From Candidatus Anammoximicrobium sp. (GTDB taxonomy: Bacteria > Planctomycetota > Planctomycetia > Pirellulales > Pirellulaceae): DNA of 64,000 nt. The translations under genes were made by a program, and so were the position numbers. The notes beneath the pieces were generated by a model. It saw only the letters and a program-made list of their open reading frames with translations. It was not told the origin of the DNA and searched no databases. Positions 41,482 to 50,900 of the stretch are shown here, one piece after another. Each line of letters opens with the position of its first letter. The stretch's first letter is position 1. The stretch covers positions 22,370-86,369 of the forward strand of contig JAAYYU010000061.1 of NCBI GenBank assembly GCA_012515235.1. The letters run 5' to 3'.

Positions 41482-41594
41482 CGCAGTCGCACAGAGCCCG
41501 GCTGGTTTGGGGAACAGGTGAGGATGTGCGGGGCCCCGGCGGCCAGCGCCGGAGCCGGCGGCTGCCGACGCAGACTTGAAACGGAGCACAACGC

Positions 41595-41939
41595 ATGCCC
41601 ACGTATGACTATGAATGCAGTTCGTGCGAGTATTCGTTCGAACTGTTCCAGTCCATTACCGAGCCCGTCAAGCGAAAATGTCCGCGCTGCGGCCGGAAGA
41701 CGTTGCGGCGGCTGTTCGGAACCGGCGCTGCGATCCTGTTCAAGGGATCGGGCTTCTATCAGACCGACTACCGCAGCGAATCCTACAAAAAAGGCGTAGA
41801 AGCGGAGAAAAAGTCCACCGGCAACGGCGCCGTTGGCAAAACGACGGAAAGCAAGCCGGCGGAAAGCAAAACGTCGGGCGGCGGCGCTGGCGACAACGGC
41901 AAACGCCAGCGCAAAAAGCCGGCAGTTTCCGGCGCTTAG
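41595..41939 (+). CDS. FmdB-family zinc-ribbon protein
   Basis: A 114-residue protein starting MPTYDYECSSCEYSFE. It has two CxxC pairs (CSSC and CPRC) forming a zinc ribbon, followed by 'LFKGSGFYQTDYRSESYKKG', which is typical of the family. A Lys/Ser-rich tail completes it. FmdB-like proteins are proposed regulators, but their role is not settled. It lies 113 bp after grpE and just before yacG. Confidence 0.9.
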   Translation: MPTYDYECSSCEYSFELFQSITEPVKRKCPRCGRKTLRRLFGTGAAILFKGSGFYQTDYRSESYKKGVEAEKKSTGNGAVGKTTESKPAESKTSGGGAGDNGKRQRKKPAVSGA

Positions 41940-42043
41940 TAGTTCGCGCGCAGATGCCCGGCTCGAAAGAAGCTCAGCGTCACCGGCCAGGACGGGCTTC
42001 TCGGCCGGTGTTGCGCACAGAGTGACGTGAGTGAGTCTACGAC

Positions 42044-42217
42044 ATGGCATTGGTGTTCTGCCCCACCTGCGGCCAGCAGTTCGAGTCTGAGACCGCGACA
42101 GCGATGCCCTTCTGTAGCCATCGCTGCCGCTTGGTTGACCTGGGCCGCTGGCTGAACGAAGAACATCGCTTGCCTGTCGAGTCGGAGGACGAAGACGACG
42201 AAGAAGCCGAAGGGTGA
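42044..42217 (+). CDS. yacG: DNA gyrase inhibitor YacG, small zinc protein
   Basis: This 57-residue gene is easily missed because of its length. The product has 'CPTCGQQF' and 'FCSHRCRLVDLGRWLNEEH', which form the four-Cys zinc finger of YacG, and an acidic C-terminal tail. In E. coli YacG binds GyrB and inhibits DNA gyrase. Its TGA stop lies in the first unit of a 7-bp tandem repeat. It is probably in the same unit as the FmdB-like gene. Confidence 0.92.
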   Translation: MALVFCPTCGQQFESETATAMPFCSHRCRLVDLGRWLNEEHRLPVESEDEDDEEAEG

Positions 42218-42266
42218 AGAGTGAAGGGTGAAGAGTGAAGAGTGAAGGGTGAAGGTTAAAGGGTGA
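42214..42266. repeat. Degenerate 7-bp tandem repeat (GTGAAGA/GTGAAGG)
   Basis: About seven heptamers of GTGAAGA or GTGAAGG run head to tail. The first supplies the yacG stop codon. It resembles heptameric short tandem repeats known from other bacterial genomes. Confidence 0.85.
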
Positions 42267-42388
42267 GTTGGAAGCGGTGTTGTGGCCGCGAGTGGGGGTG
42301 AAGGAGTGCGGTGGTGGAGTCTCATCGGCCGACCGTGCGACAGGGCCGCGAGCCGCAGCCGGCGTCTTGACACAACAGGACTGATTCC

Positions 42389-43606
42389 ATGACGACTGAT
42401 CGGATTGTCGTTCGTCAGATCGCGTGGCGGGAGATCCTTCCCTGGCTCGTGATTTTTCGCACGTTTGGGCTCGCCAAGTCACTCCCGTTGCTGTTTTTGG
42501 CGACGTTCGGCGTGCTGCTGACGCCGGTGGGCTGGCAAATCGCCGAAACGCTTTTCGTCTCCGATCAACTCATCGAACACGATGAGCGATTCGCCGGCGT
42601 GGTGGAACAGAACCGGCAATGGCCGTTCCAGCAACGCGCGATTCAGGCTCCCAACGACGGGCGTCTTCCCCGCTCGGTCCAGGAAATCGTCCTGACGAAG
42701 CCGAACACGCTGGAACCGATTTTTCTGCGTTTCGTCGATCCGCTGGCGCGTCTGCTGGACGACCGGCTGACGGTGGCCCAGGCCGCGTACTACGTGTTCG
42801 GTCTGCTCTGGATGCTGGCCGTGTGGGGCTTTTTTGGCGGTGCCGTCAGTCGGATCGCCGTGGTCCGACTGGGGCGCGAGGAGCGGATGGGGCTGGGCGA
42901 CGCTCTGCGGCACGCCTGGGCCAGGCTAGGTGCGTATATCGGCTCGCCGCTGTTCCCCGTCCTGGGCGTTGTCGTGATCGCCCTGCCCATCTATCTGCTC
43001 GGTGTGCTGGCTCGCTGGGACGGGGGTTTGTTGGCGATGGGAATCGTCTGGCTCCTGGCCCTGTTGGGCGGGTTAGTGATTGCCGTGCTGCTGCTGGGAC
43101 TGCTTTTCGGCTGGCCGCTGATGTGGGGCACCATCAGTGCGGAGGAGCGGGGCGACGTGTTTGAGGCGTTCAGCCGCAGTTATTCGTACGCCTTTCAGCG
43201 GCCGCTGCATTACCTGTTTTACGCGGTCCTGGCCACGGTGTACGGCGCGCTGGCGTGGTTGCTGGTGTACCACTTTTCCGAAGCCACCATCCGCTTTGCC
43301 GAATGGGCCGCCGCGCTGGGGGCGGGCGAGGACCGCTGGGCGGAAATTGTGCGACTCCAAGACGATCCTTCGCTGGGGGCGGGTGTGTCGCGGTACGGCG
43401 TCTTGCTGATGGGTCTCGGCGCGGGCCTGGTTCGCAGCGTCGCGGCCGGGTTCGGTTACAGCCTGTTCTGGTGCCTGGCGGCGGCCGCCTACCTGCTGCT
43501 GCGGCGGGACGTCGATCAGACCGAATTCGACGAAGTGTTTGTCGAGACCGAAAGCCAGCGGTACCAACTGCCGGAGGCTCGCGAAAGTGAAAAAGTGGAA
43601 AAGTGA
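42389..43606 (+). CDS. Integral membrane protein of unknown function
   Basis: A 405-residue protein with about six hydrophobic segments, including one near residues 28-50 and a very clear pair around 190-235 ('IALPIYLLGVLARW' then 'IVWLLALLGGLVIAVLLL'). A helix near the C-terminus precedes an acidic tail ending in ESEKVEK. The last codons come from an 8-bp tandem repeat that also supplies the stop. I do not recognise a family. It precedes an ABC transporter ATPase on the same strand and may be an accessory to it. Confidence 0.8.
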   Translation: MTTDRIVVRQIAWREILPWLVIFRTFGLAKSLPLLFLATFGVLLTPVGWQIAETLFVSDQLIEHDERFAGVVEQNRQWPFQQRAIQAPNDGRLPRSVQEIVLTKPNTLEPIFLRFVDPLARLLDDRLTVAQAAYYVFGLLWMLAVWGFFGGAVSRIAVVRLGREERMGLGDALRHAWARLGAYIGSPLFPVLGVVVIALPIYLLGVLARWDGGLLAMGIVWLLALLGGLVIAVLLLGLLFGWPLMWGTISAEERGDVFEAFSRSYSYAFQRPLHYLFYAVLATVYGALAWLLVYHFSEATIRFAEWAAALGAGEDRWAEIVRLQDDPSLGAGVSRYGVLLMGLGAGLVRSVAAGFGYSLFWCLAAAAYLLLRRDVDQTEFDEVFVETESQRYQLPEARESEKVEK

Positions 43607-43627
43607 AGAAGTGGAAAAGACGAAGAG
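43586..43627. repeat. 8-bp tandem repeat (AGTGGAAA family), purine on plus strand
   Basis: About five octamers such as AGTGAAAA, AGTGGAAA and AGTGAAGA. The array encodes the C-terminal residues of the membrane protein and its TGA stop. Confidence 0.9.
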
Positions 43628-43708
43628 TCACCTCCGGCTCCGTAAACCTTTGCGCGCAGCGGGGCTTCCCGCGTGAAATGACCCGGCCGACGAGCCTGCC
43701 CCCGCCGC

Positions 43709-43780
43709 CACTTTTCTACTTTTCCACTTTTCCACCTTTCCACCTTTCCACTTTTCCACTTTCTGACTTTCCTCCCTCCC
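43709..43780. repeat. 8-bp tandem repeat, pyrimidine on plus strand, up to the ABC ATPase ATG
   Basis: About eight octamers of CTTTTCCA or close variants, the reverse complement of the array at 43586. It runs directly to the ATPase ATG, and no Shine-Dalgarno sequence remains. Confidence 0.9.
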
Positions 43781-44548
43781 ATGATTCACGTCCGGCAGCT
43801 CACCAAACACTACGATGATCTGCGTCCAGGGCAGGTGGTGGCCCTGGCCGGGGTCTCGTTCGACGCCGGACCGGGGCGGATCTTCGGCTTGCTCGGCCCC
43901 AACGGCGCCGGCAAGACGACTGCGTTGCGGATTCTGAGCACCATGTTGCGGCCCACCAGCGGGACGGCTTCCGTCAACGGTTGCGACGTCGTCGCTCAGC
44001 CCGACTTGGTCCGTCGGCAGATCGGCTACGTGTCGGCCAGCACCGGCGTCTACGACCGCATGTCCGCCTGGGAGATGGTCGAGCATTTCGGCCGCCTGCA
44101 CGGTTTGACGCCGGAATTGCTGGCGCCGCGCATCGAAAATCTGTTTCAGCGTCTGAAGATTCACGAGTTCCGGGACGTGCTGGGCGCGAAGATGTCGACG
44201 GGAATGCGGCAGAAAGTGTCCATCGCCCGAGCCTTGGTCCACGACCCGCCGGTGCTGATCTTCGACGAGCCCACGCTGGGCTTGGACGTGCTGGTCGCCC
44301 GCTCGTTGCTGGGCACGATCAAGCAACTTCGCGACCAGGGCAAATGCGTCATCTTCTCGACGCACATCATGCGCGAAGCCGAGCGGCTCTGCGACCAGAT
44401 CGCCATCATCCACCGCGGCCGAATCCTCGACTCCGGCACCCTGCCCGAACTCCGCGGTCGGCACGACGAACACGACCTCGAAGAACTGTTCTTCCGGCTG
44501 ATCGAAGGGGCGGGAGAGGGGGGGAAGAGTGAAAGAGTGGAAAAGTGA
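43781..44548 (+). CDS. ABC transporter ATP-binding protein (NatA-like)
   Basis: A 255-residue ATPase. Walker A is GPNGAGKT (residues 39-46), the signature is '[14 protein letters not shown]' and Walker B is '[12 protein letters not shown]'; the H-loop is 'STHIM'. NatA-type ATPases drive Na+ or drug export with an ABC-2 permease, and the permease-protease fusion at 45120 is the obvious partner. The C-terminus (SERVEK) and stop codon lie in an octamer repeat. A pyrimidine repeat abuts the start, so translation may not depend on SD pairing. Confidence 0.95.
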   Translation: MIHVRQLTKHYDDLRPGQVVALAGVSFDAGPGRIFGLLGPNGAGKTTALRILSTMLRPTSGTASVNGCDVVAQPDLVRRQIGYVSASTGVYDRMSAWEMVEHFGRLHGLTPELLAPRIENLFQRLKIHEFRDVLGAKMSTGMRQKVSIARALVHDPPVLIFDEPTLGLDVLVARSLLGTIKQLRDQGKCVIFSTHIMREAERLCDQIAIIHRGRILDSGTLPELRGRHDEHDLEELFFRLIEGAGEGGKSERVEK

Positions 44549-44570
44549 AAGAGTGGAAAAGTGGAAAAGA
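44524..44570. repeat. 8-bp tandem repeat, purine on plus strand
   Basis: About six octamers of AGTGAAAG or AGTGGAAA. It encodes the last residues of the ABC ATPase and its TGA stop. Confidence 0.9.
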
Positions 44571-44664
44571 TTGCCAGTGGCGGGGGCGGGCAGTCAGGTG
44601 CAAATACCGAATTGTCGTGTTACTGTGTGCGTTCGGGCACTCCTGGTGAGTTGCGGAGGGGACT

Positions 44665-45030
44665 ATGTCGGCTGCACGGTCATTTGAGGATCTGTGGATT
44701 TGGCAAACGGCCAGAGTTTTGGTGAAGGACGTCTATTCGGATTTCGGAGGCGACAGCCTTGCGGGGCGTGATTTTGCATTCCTGAATCAGATTCGCCGCG
44801 CGGCCATGTCGGTCATGAACAACATCGCCGAGGGATTTGAACGAGGCTCCAACGCCGATTTCGCGAACTTCCTCCGCATCTCTAGAGGCTCCTGCGGCGA
44901 AGTGCGAAGCATGTTCTACACGGCCGAGGATCTCGGCTACGCTGCCGCGGCCCAAGCCAACGAGCGTCGGGAGAAGCTCAAACAGCTTGCTGCCGGGATA
45001 GAAGCCCTCCGAACGCATCTGAAAGCGTAG
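44665..45030 (+). CDS. Four-helix-bundle protein (23S rRNA intervening-sequence protein family)
   Basis: A 121-residue protein with the family segments 'SFEDLWIWQTARVLVKDVY' and 'FLNQIRRAAMSVMNNIAEGF' and the later 'FLRISRGSCGEVRS'. This family was first found inside rRNA intervening sequences but is common elsewhere, and its function is unknown. Unlike its neighbours it has a good GGAGGGG ribosome-binding site. It is flanked by inverted octamer arrays (44524-44570 and 45038-45119) and splits an ABC ATPase from its permease. It looks like a recent insertion. Confidence 0.88.
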   Translation: MSAARSFEDLWIWQTARVLVKDVYSDFGGDSLAGRDFAFLNQIRRAAMSVMNNIAEGFERGSNADFANFLRISRGSCGEVRSMFYTAEDLGYAAAAQANERREKLKQLAAGIEALRTHLKA

Positions 45031-45037
45031 CACCAGG

Positions 45038-45119
45038 CTTTCTGGCTTTTCCACTTTTCCACTTTTCCACTTTTCCACTTTTTCACTTTTTCACTTTTTC
45101 ACTTTTCAACCCCTCCCCC
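45038..45119. repeat. 8-bp tandem repeat, pyrimidine on plus strand, up to the ABC permease ATG
   Basis: About nine octamers of CTTTTCCA or CTTTTTCA. Its reverse complement is the array at 44524. It ends at the permease ATG. Confidence 0.9.
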
Positions 45120-47318
45120 ATGTCTTGGCCCAACGTTCGTTTAATCTGGTTCCGCGAGGTCCGCGATCAGTTGCGGGACGGGCGGACGGTGTTCATGATC
45201 GCCGTACTGCCGCTGGTGCTGTATCCGCTGCTGGGGATGTTGTTCTTGAAGATGACCCAGTTCCTGCAGCAGCAGCCGACGCGGATCTGGGTCGTGGGGG
45301 CGGCGGGGCTGAGCGGCGAGCCCGAGTTGTTTGCGCAAGGCCGTTTGGCCGCCGAGTTTTGTCCGGAGGACGAGGCCGGGTTGCTGGACTTGAGCTTCCA
45401 CGAATCGATTCCGGAGTCGCCGGGTGCAGAGCCGTTTCGGGAAGTCGCCCGCCGGGAGATTCGCCGTGACGGTTACGACGCGGTCCTGATCTTCCCTGCC
45501 GATTTCTCGTCCTACTTGACGGACCTGGCATCGGCGACGGGCGAACGGCCGCAGGACGGCCGCGTTGAGTCCCGCGGCGCCGAGGCGCCGGCGTCTCAGC
45601 CGGAAATCGTCTTCGATCAGGCCAGTGACACCTCGCGGATTGCCGCCGACCGCCTGGAGCGTGTGTTGGCGCGGTGGCGCGAGGCGATGGTGCGCCGACT
45701 GCTCGAGTCGCGGGGCGTTTCGCCCGCGGTGGTGAAGCCGTTCGCGACGATGCGGACGGACGTGTCGGAGGAAACCAGTCGGCGGGCGGCTATCTGGTCG
45801 CGGATTCTGCCCTTGGTGTTGTTTGTCTGGGCGCTGACGGGCGCGTTCTATCCGGCGATCGACTTGTGTGCGGGCGAGAAGGAGCGAGGCACGCTGGAGA
45901 CCCTGTTGTGCAGTCCCGCCACGCGTCGCGAGATTGTGGGCGGCAAATTGCTGACGGTGATGACCTTCAGCGTGGCGACGGCGTATTTGAACCTGTTCAG
46001 CTTGGGGGCGACCGGCGTGTTCATCTTGCAGCAGATGGGCGCCGTCGCCGAAACGGGCCTGCAGTTGGATTTGGGCGCCCCGCCCCTGTCGGCCATTGTC
46101 TGGCTGCTGCTGGCCGCCTGGCCGGTGTCGGCGTTGTTCAGCGCCCTGGCCTTGGCGATCGCGGCCTTTGCGCACAGCGCCAAGGAGGGCCAGTACTACC
46201 TGATGCCGCTGATGCTGATTTCCTTTCCGTTGATCACGCTGCCGCTGCTGCCGTCCACGCGGCTGGATTTGGGCACCAGCCTGATTCCGGTGACCGGCCT
46301 GGTGCTCTGGCTGCGGCAGTTGATCGAGGGCCAGTATGACGACGCGATCCGGTACGCCGCTCCGGTGGTGGCCGTCACGGCCGGTTGCTGCTGGCTCGCC
46401 ACGCGTTGGGCGGTCAGGCAGTTTCAGACGGAGTCCGTGTTGTTTCGGGAGGCGGAGCGAGTCGGTCTGCGGTGGTGGGTGCAGCGCATTGTGCGGAACC
46501 GTGGCGAGACACCGTCGGTGGCCGAAGGTTTGTTGTGCGGGTTGCTGATTCTGCTGGCGACTTTCTTCGCCGGGCTTCGCCCCATCCGCCTGGAGGTTTG
46601 GAGCGACTTTGTGCGGACGGTGACGACGACTCAATTGGGGCTGGTTGCCGGCCCGGCTCTGATCATGACCGTCTTCCTCGCCCGCAATCCCCGCCAGACG
46701 CTGCTGTTGAATGTGCCGCGTCTGTGGACGCTTCCCGCAGCGTTTCTCCTGGCGGTGGCCCTGCACCCCCTGGCGATGTTGCTGGCCCAGGGCATCACGG
46801 CCACTTATCCGCTCAGCGACGACATGCTGCAGCGTCTGGACGCGCTCACGCAGGTCGCCCAACGGGCGAAGATCTGGCAACTGCTGCTGGTCGTCGCGTT
46901 GACGCCGGCGATCTGCGAGGAGTTGGCCTTTCGCGGCTTCATTCAATCCGGCCTGCGGAACCTTGGCAGTCCCTGGACGGCGGTGGTCATCTCCAGCCTC
47001 ATGTTTGGCGTCACGCACGGACTGCTGCAGCAATCCCTGTCTGCCGTCGCGGTGGGACTCGTGATCGGCTACGTGGCGTGGAAGACCAACAGCCTGCTGC
47101 CGGGCGCCGTCTTCCACTTCACCCACAACGCCTTCGCGGTGCTGGCCGGCCGGATCACGCCCCCGTTACTGGAGCAGCATCGTTGGCTGGACTGGGTGTG
47201 CTATCCCACCGGCAGCCAAGCTGTGCCTTATGCCTATCACTGGCCCGTTTTGATTTGTGGCGGTGTCGTGAGTCTCGGACTGCTCTGGGCGCTGCGGAAC
47301 GCGGACAGCCGGAAGTGA
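45120..47318 (+). CDS. ABC-2 permease fused to a CPBP (CAAX-like) intramembrane protease
   Basis: A 732-residue protein. The first 450 or so residues are a NatB-like ABC-2 permease, with a first helix at 'VFMIAVLPLVLYPLLGMLF' and a large extracytoplasmic loop. The C-terminal part is a CPBP glutamic protease, with E600/E601 and R605 in 'CEELAFRGF', then 'FGVTHG' and 'HFTHNA'. The ABC ATPase encoded upstream is its likely partner. Such fusions occur in Planctomycetes. The protease could process an exported substrate, but no such role is shown for this gene. Confidence 0.92.
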   Translation: MSWPNVRLIWFREVRDQLRDGRTVFMIAVLPLVLYPLLGMLFLKMTQFLQQQPTRIWVVGAAGLSGEPELFAQGRLAAEFCPEDEAGLLDLSFHESIPESPGAEPFREVARREIRRDGYDAVLIFPADFSSYLTDLASATGERPQDGRVESRGAEAPASQPEIVFDQASDTSRIAADRLERVLARWREAMVRRLLESRGVSPAVVKPFATMRTDVSEETSRRAAIWSRILPLVLFVWALTGAFYPAIDLCAGEKERGTLETLLCSPATRREIVGGKLLTVMTFSVATAYLNLFSLGATGVFILQQMGAVAETGLQLDLGAPPLSAIVWLLLAAWPVSALFSALALAIAAFAHSAKEGQYYLMPLMLISFPLITLPLLPSTRLDLGTSLIPVTGLVLWLRQLIEGQYDDAIRYAAPVVAVTAGCCWLATRWAVRQFQTESVLFREAERVGLRWWVQRIVRNRGETPSVAEGLLCGLLILLATFFAGLRPIRLEVWSDFVRTVTTTQLGLVAGPALIMTVFLARNPRQTLLLNVPRLWTLPAAFLLAVALHPLAMLLAQGITATYPLSDDMLQRLDALTQVAQRAKIWQLLLVVALTPAICEELAFRGFIQSGLRNLGSPWTAVVISSLMFGVTHGLLQQSLSAVAVGLVIGYVAWKTNSLLPGAVFHFTHNAFAVLAGRITPPLLEQHRWLDWVCYPTGSQAVPYAYHWPVLICGGVVSLGLLWALRNADSRK

Positions 47319-47916
47319 CTCCCAGAGGATCGGGATTTCGCGAATTCAACTCCCGAATCGCCTTGGAGCCTCGTCTGGCCGCCGCTCTTAGGCAGGGTGC
47401 CAGTCGCCTGCCGGGTACGGTTTGATCGGCAAATCCGGACCTTTTGGTAGCGTTTTGCGCCGTTGCGTTTACTTTCGGCGACAAAAGTTTCCCAGAGCCC
47501 CTATTTTTGCGAGTTAATATCGTTAAGCGGGATTGTCCCGTCACGATACGGAACCGTCGGGCTTGGCCAAGCGTCTGATGGTCTTGAAATGGTGCGCGCC
47601 TGCTTTAGTGTGGGTGGTTGAAATGGAAGCGGCCGGTAGCCGTTGTTGCGGAGGTCAAGGATGGTTTTTGTCTGCCGCTGGCAGCCGTTTGCTTGGAAAT
47701 GGCGTTGGGTGTTGCGAGTCCGGGGTGCGTGCAAATTTGATGACAGAATCGTATCGGCGAGTATACTAAGGGGTTAAGTCGTTGCGGACGGCGCAAGCGG
47801 CCGAGTCATGGGCTGCGCGCCGTGATCCCCATAGCGGCGGGGTTCGCACTGCGCCCGTTACTAATGGAAGTATTTATTGCCCTTGTTTTCCGTCACTCGG
47901 TTTGAAGGATAGGTCC
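47319..47916. other. Intergenic 598 bp upstream of the giant gene
   Basis: It holds no recognised small gene or RNA. A 78-residue open frame at 47533 has Cys/Trp-rich, non-homologous translation. A possible promoter is noted separately. GC content drops in this stretch compared with its flanks. Confidence 0.6.
47737..47767 (+). promoter_or_regulatory. Weak sigma-70-like promoter candidate for the giant gene
   Basis: TTGATG (47737-47742) and TATACT (47762-47767) are good hexamers, but 19 bp apart where 17 is best. The distance to the ATG is about 150 bp. Confidence 0.35.
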
Positions 47917-50900
47917 ATGTCCATCAGACGATCGAAGTCTGGCACAAGTGTTCCGTGCAGTGGTTCTCGGCGTCGGCGCGACACGCGGCGGAAGGAGTTC
48001 TGCCGCAAGATGACTCGGCAGATGACGTTTGAATCGCTCGAACAGCGACAACTCTTGGCCACGGGACCGGAGCTTGTGACCGTGCTTCCCAACGCGGGCT
48101 CCTTCCTCCTCGACGGGGACTTGCGGACGGAGGCTCCCAGCGAGTTGACGCTCCGCTTCAGTCCCGGGCAGGCGATTGACACAAACACGCTGGGCGGGAT
48201 TGTCATCACCCGTGCGGGAGGCGACGGCGATTTCGAGGGCGGGCGTGTTTACTCCGATTTCGGCACCAACGGCGTGGTGACGGTCGAGTTTGAAGCGTTG
48301 CGTCTGGGCGCGGGAGGCAACGGCATCCAGTTCAATTTCAGCAAATCGGACTTGGGTTCCGGCACGCTGCCGACGATCTCGGCCAACTTGGCGACCAAGA
48401 TCATCAACGTGACGTTGAACTCGAATGCCGCGACGCCGACGACGGCACAAGGCCTGGTGGACGCCGTCAATCACGATGCCAACGCCGCGACGCTGGTGCA
48501 TGCTTCGATTCGTACGGGCCTCGAGACGGCCGACTTGGGCAGTGCCAATGCGCGGTTTCCGGACGGTGGTTCCTTGCCGCTGACGACGGGCGGGGCGAAC
48601 GCTGCGTTTGGCGTCACCAACTTCAACGTCGGGGCGACTCCCTTGGAGGTCCTGTTTACGGCGGCCAATGCGGGCGCGGGTGGCAACGGCACGATGGTCG
48701 CGTTTCGCAAGGCCGACTTGGGCGCCGCCGCCGGTCCCACGGTCAGCGTCAGCGCGCCGGTCACGAACCCGGCCTCGCCGCCGACGATCACCGTGACCCT
48801 GAACACCAACGCCGGCAACCCCACCACCGCTCAGGGGTTGGTAAGCGCGATCAATGCCAATCCCTTGGCCAACGTCCACGTCCGGGCCAGCGTTCCGATC
48901 GGCGATCCGAGCACCGACATCAGTGCGCCCCAAGTGGTCAATCCGGTCGTTCTGGGCGGGGCCGACGATCTGGCGGCGCCGGCGGGTTACGTGGCCCGGA
49001 ACGGGAACAACACGAACGAAGTCATTTATCGCTTTGCCGAACCACTGGCGAACGACGTGTACCGGATCGAAGTCCTGGGCGCCGGTCCGGGCACCGTGTT
49101 GCGAAACCAGGCGGGCGACGCGTTCAACGACGGCCTGGATGACCGCCTGACGTTCACGGTCGATCTGGGTCCGCAGGTCACGGCCGTCGTACCTCAACCC
49201 GTGTTGCGCAATGCGGTCGTCAGCGTCGGCAGCGTGGCAAACCTTCGCGACGGCGACCGCGTCCTGCTGACGGCGGGCGGGACGCAGATCGTCCTCGAAC
49301 TGGACGACAACGCGATCAACGACGGCGTCCTGCCGGGGAACGAGGAAATCGCCTACTCGTCCACCGATCCGGCGGCTGACATCGCCTCGCGGATCATGAC
49401 GGCGATTGCCGGCTCGGGCCTGGACGCAGAGTCTTTTTGGACGGCGGGCAGCAGCCAAGTGACTGTCGCCGGCAAGGCCTATGCTCCGACGGCCCAGTTG
49501 TTGACGGCGTTGACGGGCGGGCTGACGCTGGCCGAGGGCGGGTTGACCCAGCGAGCGGACGTGGTGACCGTGTATTTCAATGCGGATCGCCTCGCTTCGT
49601 CTGCCGCCGAGGATCCGGCTTACTATCATCTGATCGACACTGCCAGCGGCGAGGTCCGCATTCCGCAGACCGTGACGTACGACGGCTTGCGGCACACGGC
49701 CAAACTCCAATTCGCCGCCGACTTGCCTACCGCGACGTATCGCCTGCAGATCGGGACCTCGCCGGAACCGGACGATACGCGGGCCGAAGCCGTCCGCCTG
49801 GGCACGCTGTTCGCCAGTACCGGGTACGGCGCGACGGCCTACCTGGGCGACACCGCCGCAGGGCCTGGCGACGTCGACATGATCCGCTTCGAGCTTCCCG
49901 CTTTCGCCAACATCACGGTAACGGCCTTGCCGGTGGCCTCGTTAAACACCTCGATCCGTCTGCTGGACGCAGGCGGTGTTCCGGTGGCGCCCACGAGCCT
50001 GATCGATCAAGGCGCGGGGCAGCCGGACACTTTGCAGACCACCGCGGCTGTTCCGGCGGGCACCTACTACGTGGAGATGACGAGCTTTGCCCCTTCACCC
50101 GGCGGCGCCGGCACCGGCTCGTACCAGTTGAACATTTCCACGACGGCGGTATTGAACCTTGCGAATGACAACAACAGCGCTTACGGCACGGCGACGGACG
50201 TGGGCGTGCTGGGGCTGGCGGGAAAGAACATCACCGGTGTGGACATCGCGCCGCAGCCGGTCGATCGGCCCCCGATGCGGGCGGGCGAGGACGAACCGGG
50301 GCACCGCAACATCACGGTAGAGAGCCACGGGGCCGGCATCGGGACCACGCCCAGCGCACCGGGTCCGATTCACTTCAGCTATTACAACTTTGCCGACTTC
50401 TACGGCTACGATCCGCAAGGCAACCCGCTGAACAATCAGATCACCGAGGGCCAGAAGCAGCTGACGCGGGCCATCTTTGAGACCCTGAGCCACTATGCGG
50501 GGATCCAATTCATCGAGCACGCGTATCTGGGCATGCAAATCGTGACGGGGGACATCCGCGCGGTAGCTCCGACGTATCCCGTGACCGCCGTGGGCGGAAT
50601 TCAGAGCGGCAACACGATCATTATGAACGCGCTGATGCACGCTGACGACGACGACTGGATGGGCGGCTGGATGAGTACCGCCCTGCACGAAATCGGTCAT
50701 GGCGTCGGCTTGGGCCACGATTACGATTTGGCGGCCATCATGGGCGGCGGCAATTCGGCGGAAACGTCGTGGAGCGACTACGACATGGATCATCTCCGCC
50801 GCCTCCATCCGCCCTACTCGACGGACATCGACCTGTACAAGTTCAACGTGACGGCGCCGGGGTACTTCACGGCCGACGTGACGGCGGAACGCCTGACGGC

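Noticed and set aside
47446..47459. Sigma-54-like TGG...TTGC upstream of the giant gene
   Set aside because: GG and GC are 9 bp apart instead of 10 and the CAC of the -24 box is missing.
47533..47769. A 78-codon open frame before the giant gene
   Set aside because: No ribosome-binding site and a Cys/Trp/Gly-rich translation without similarity to any family I know.
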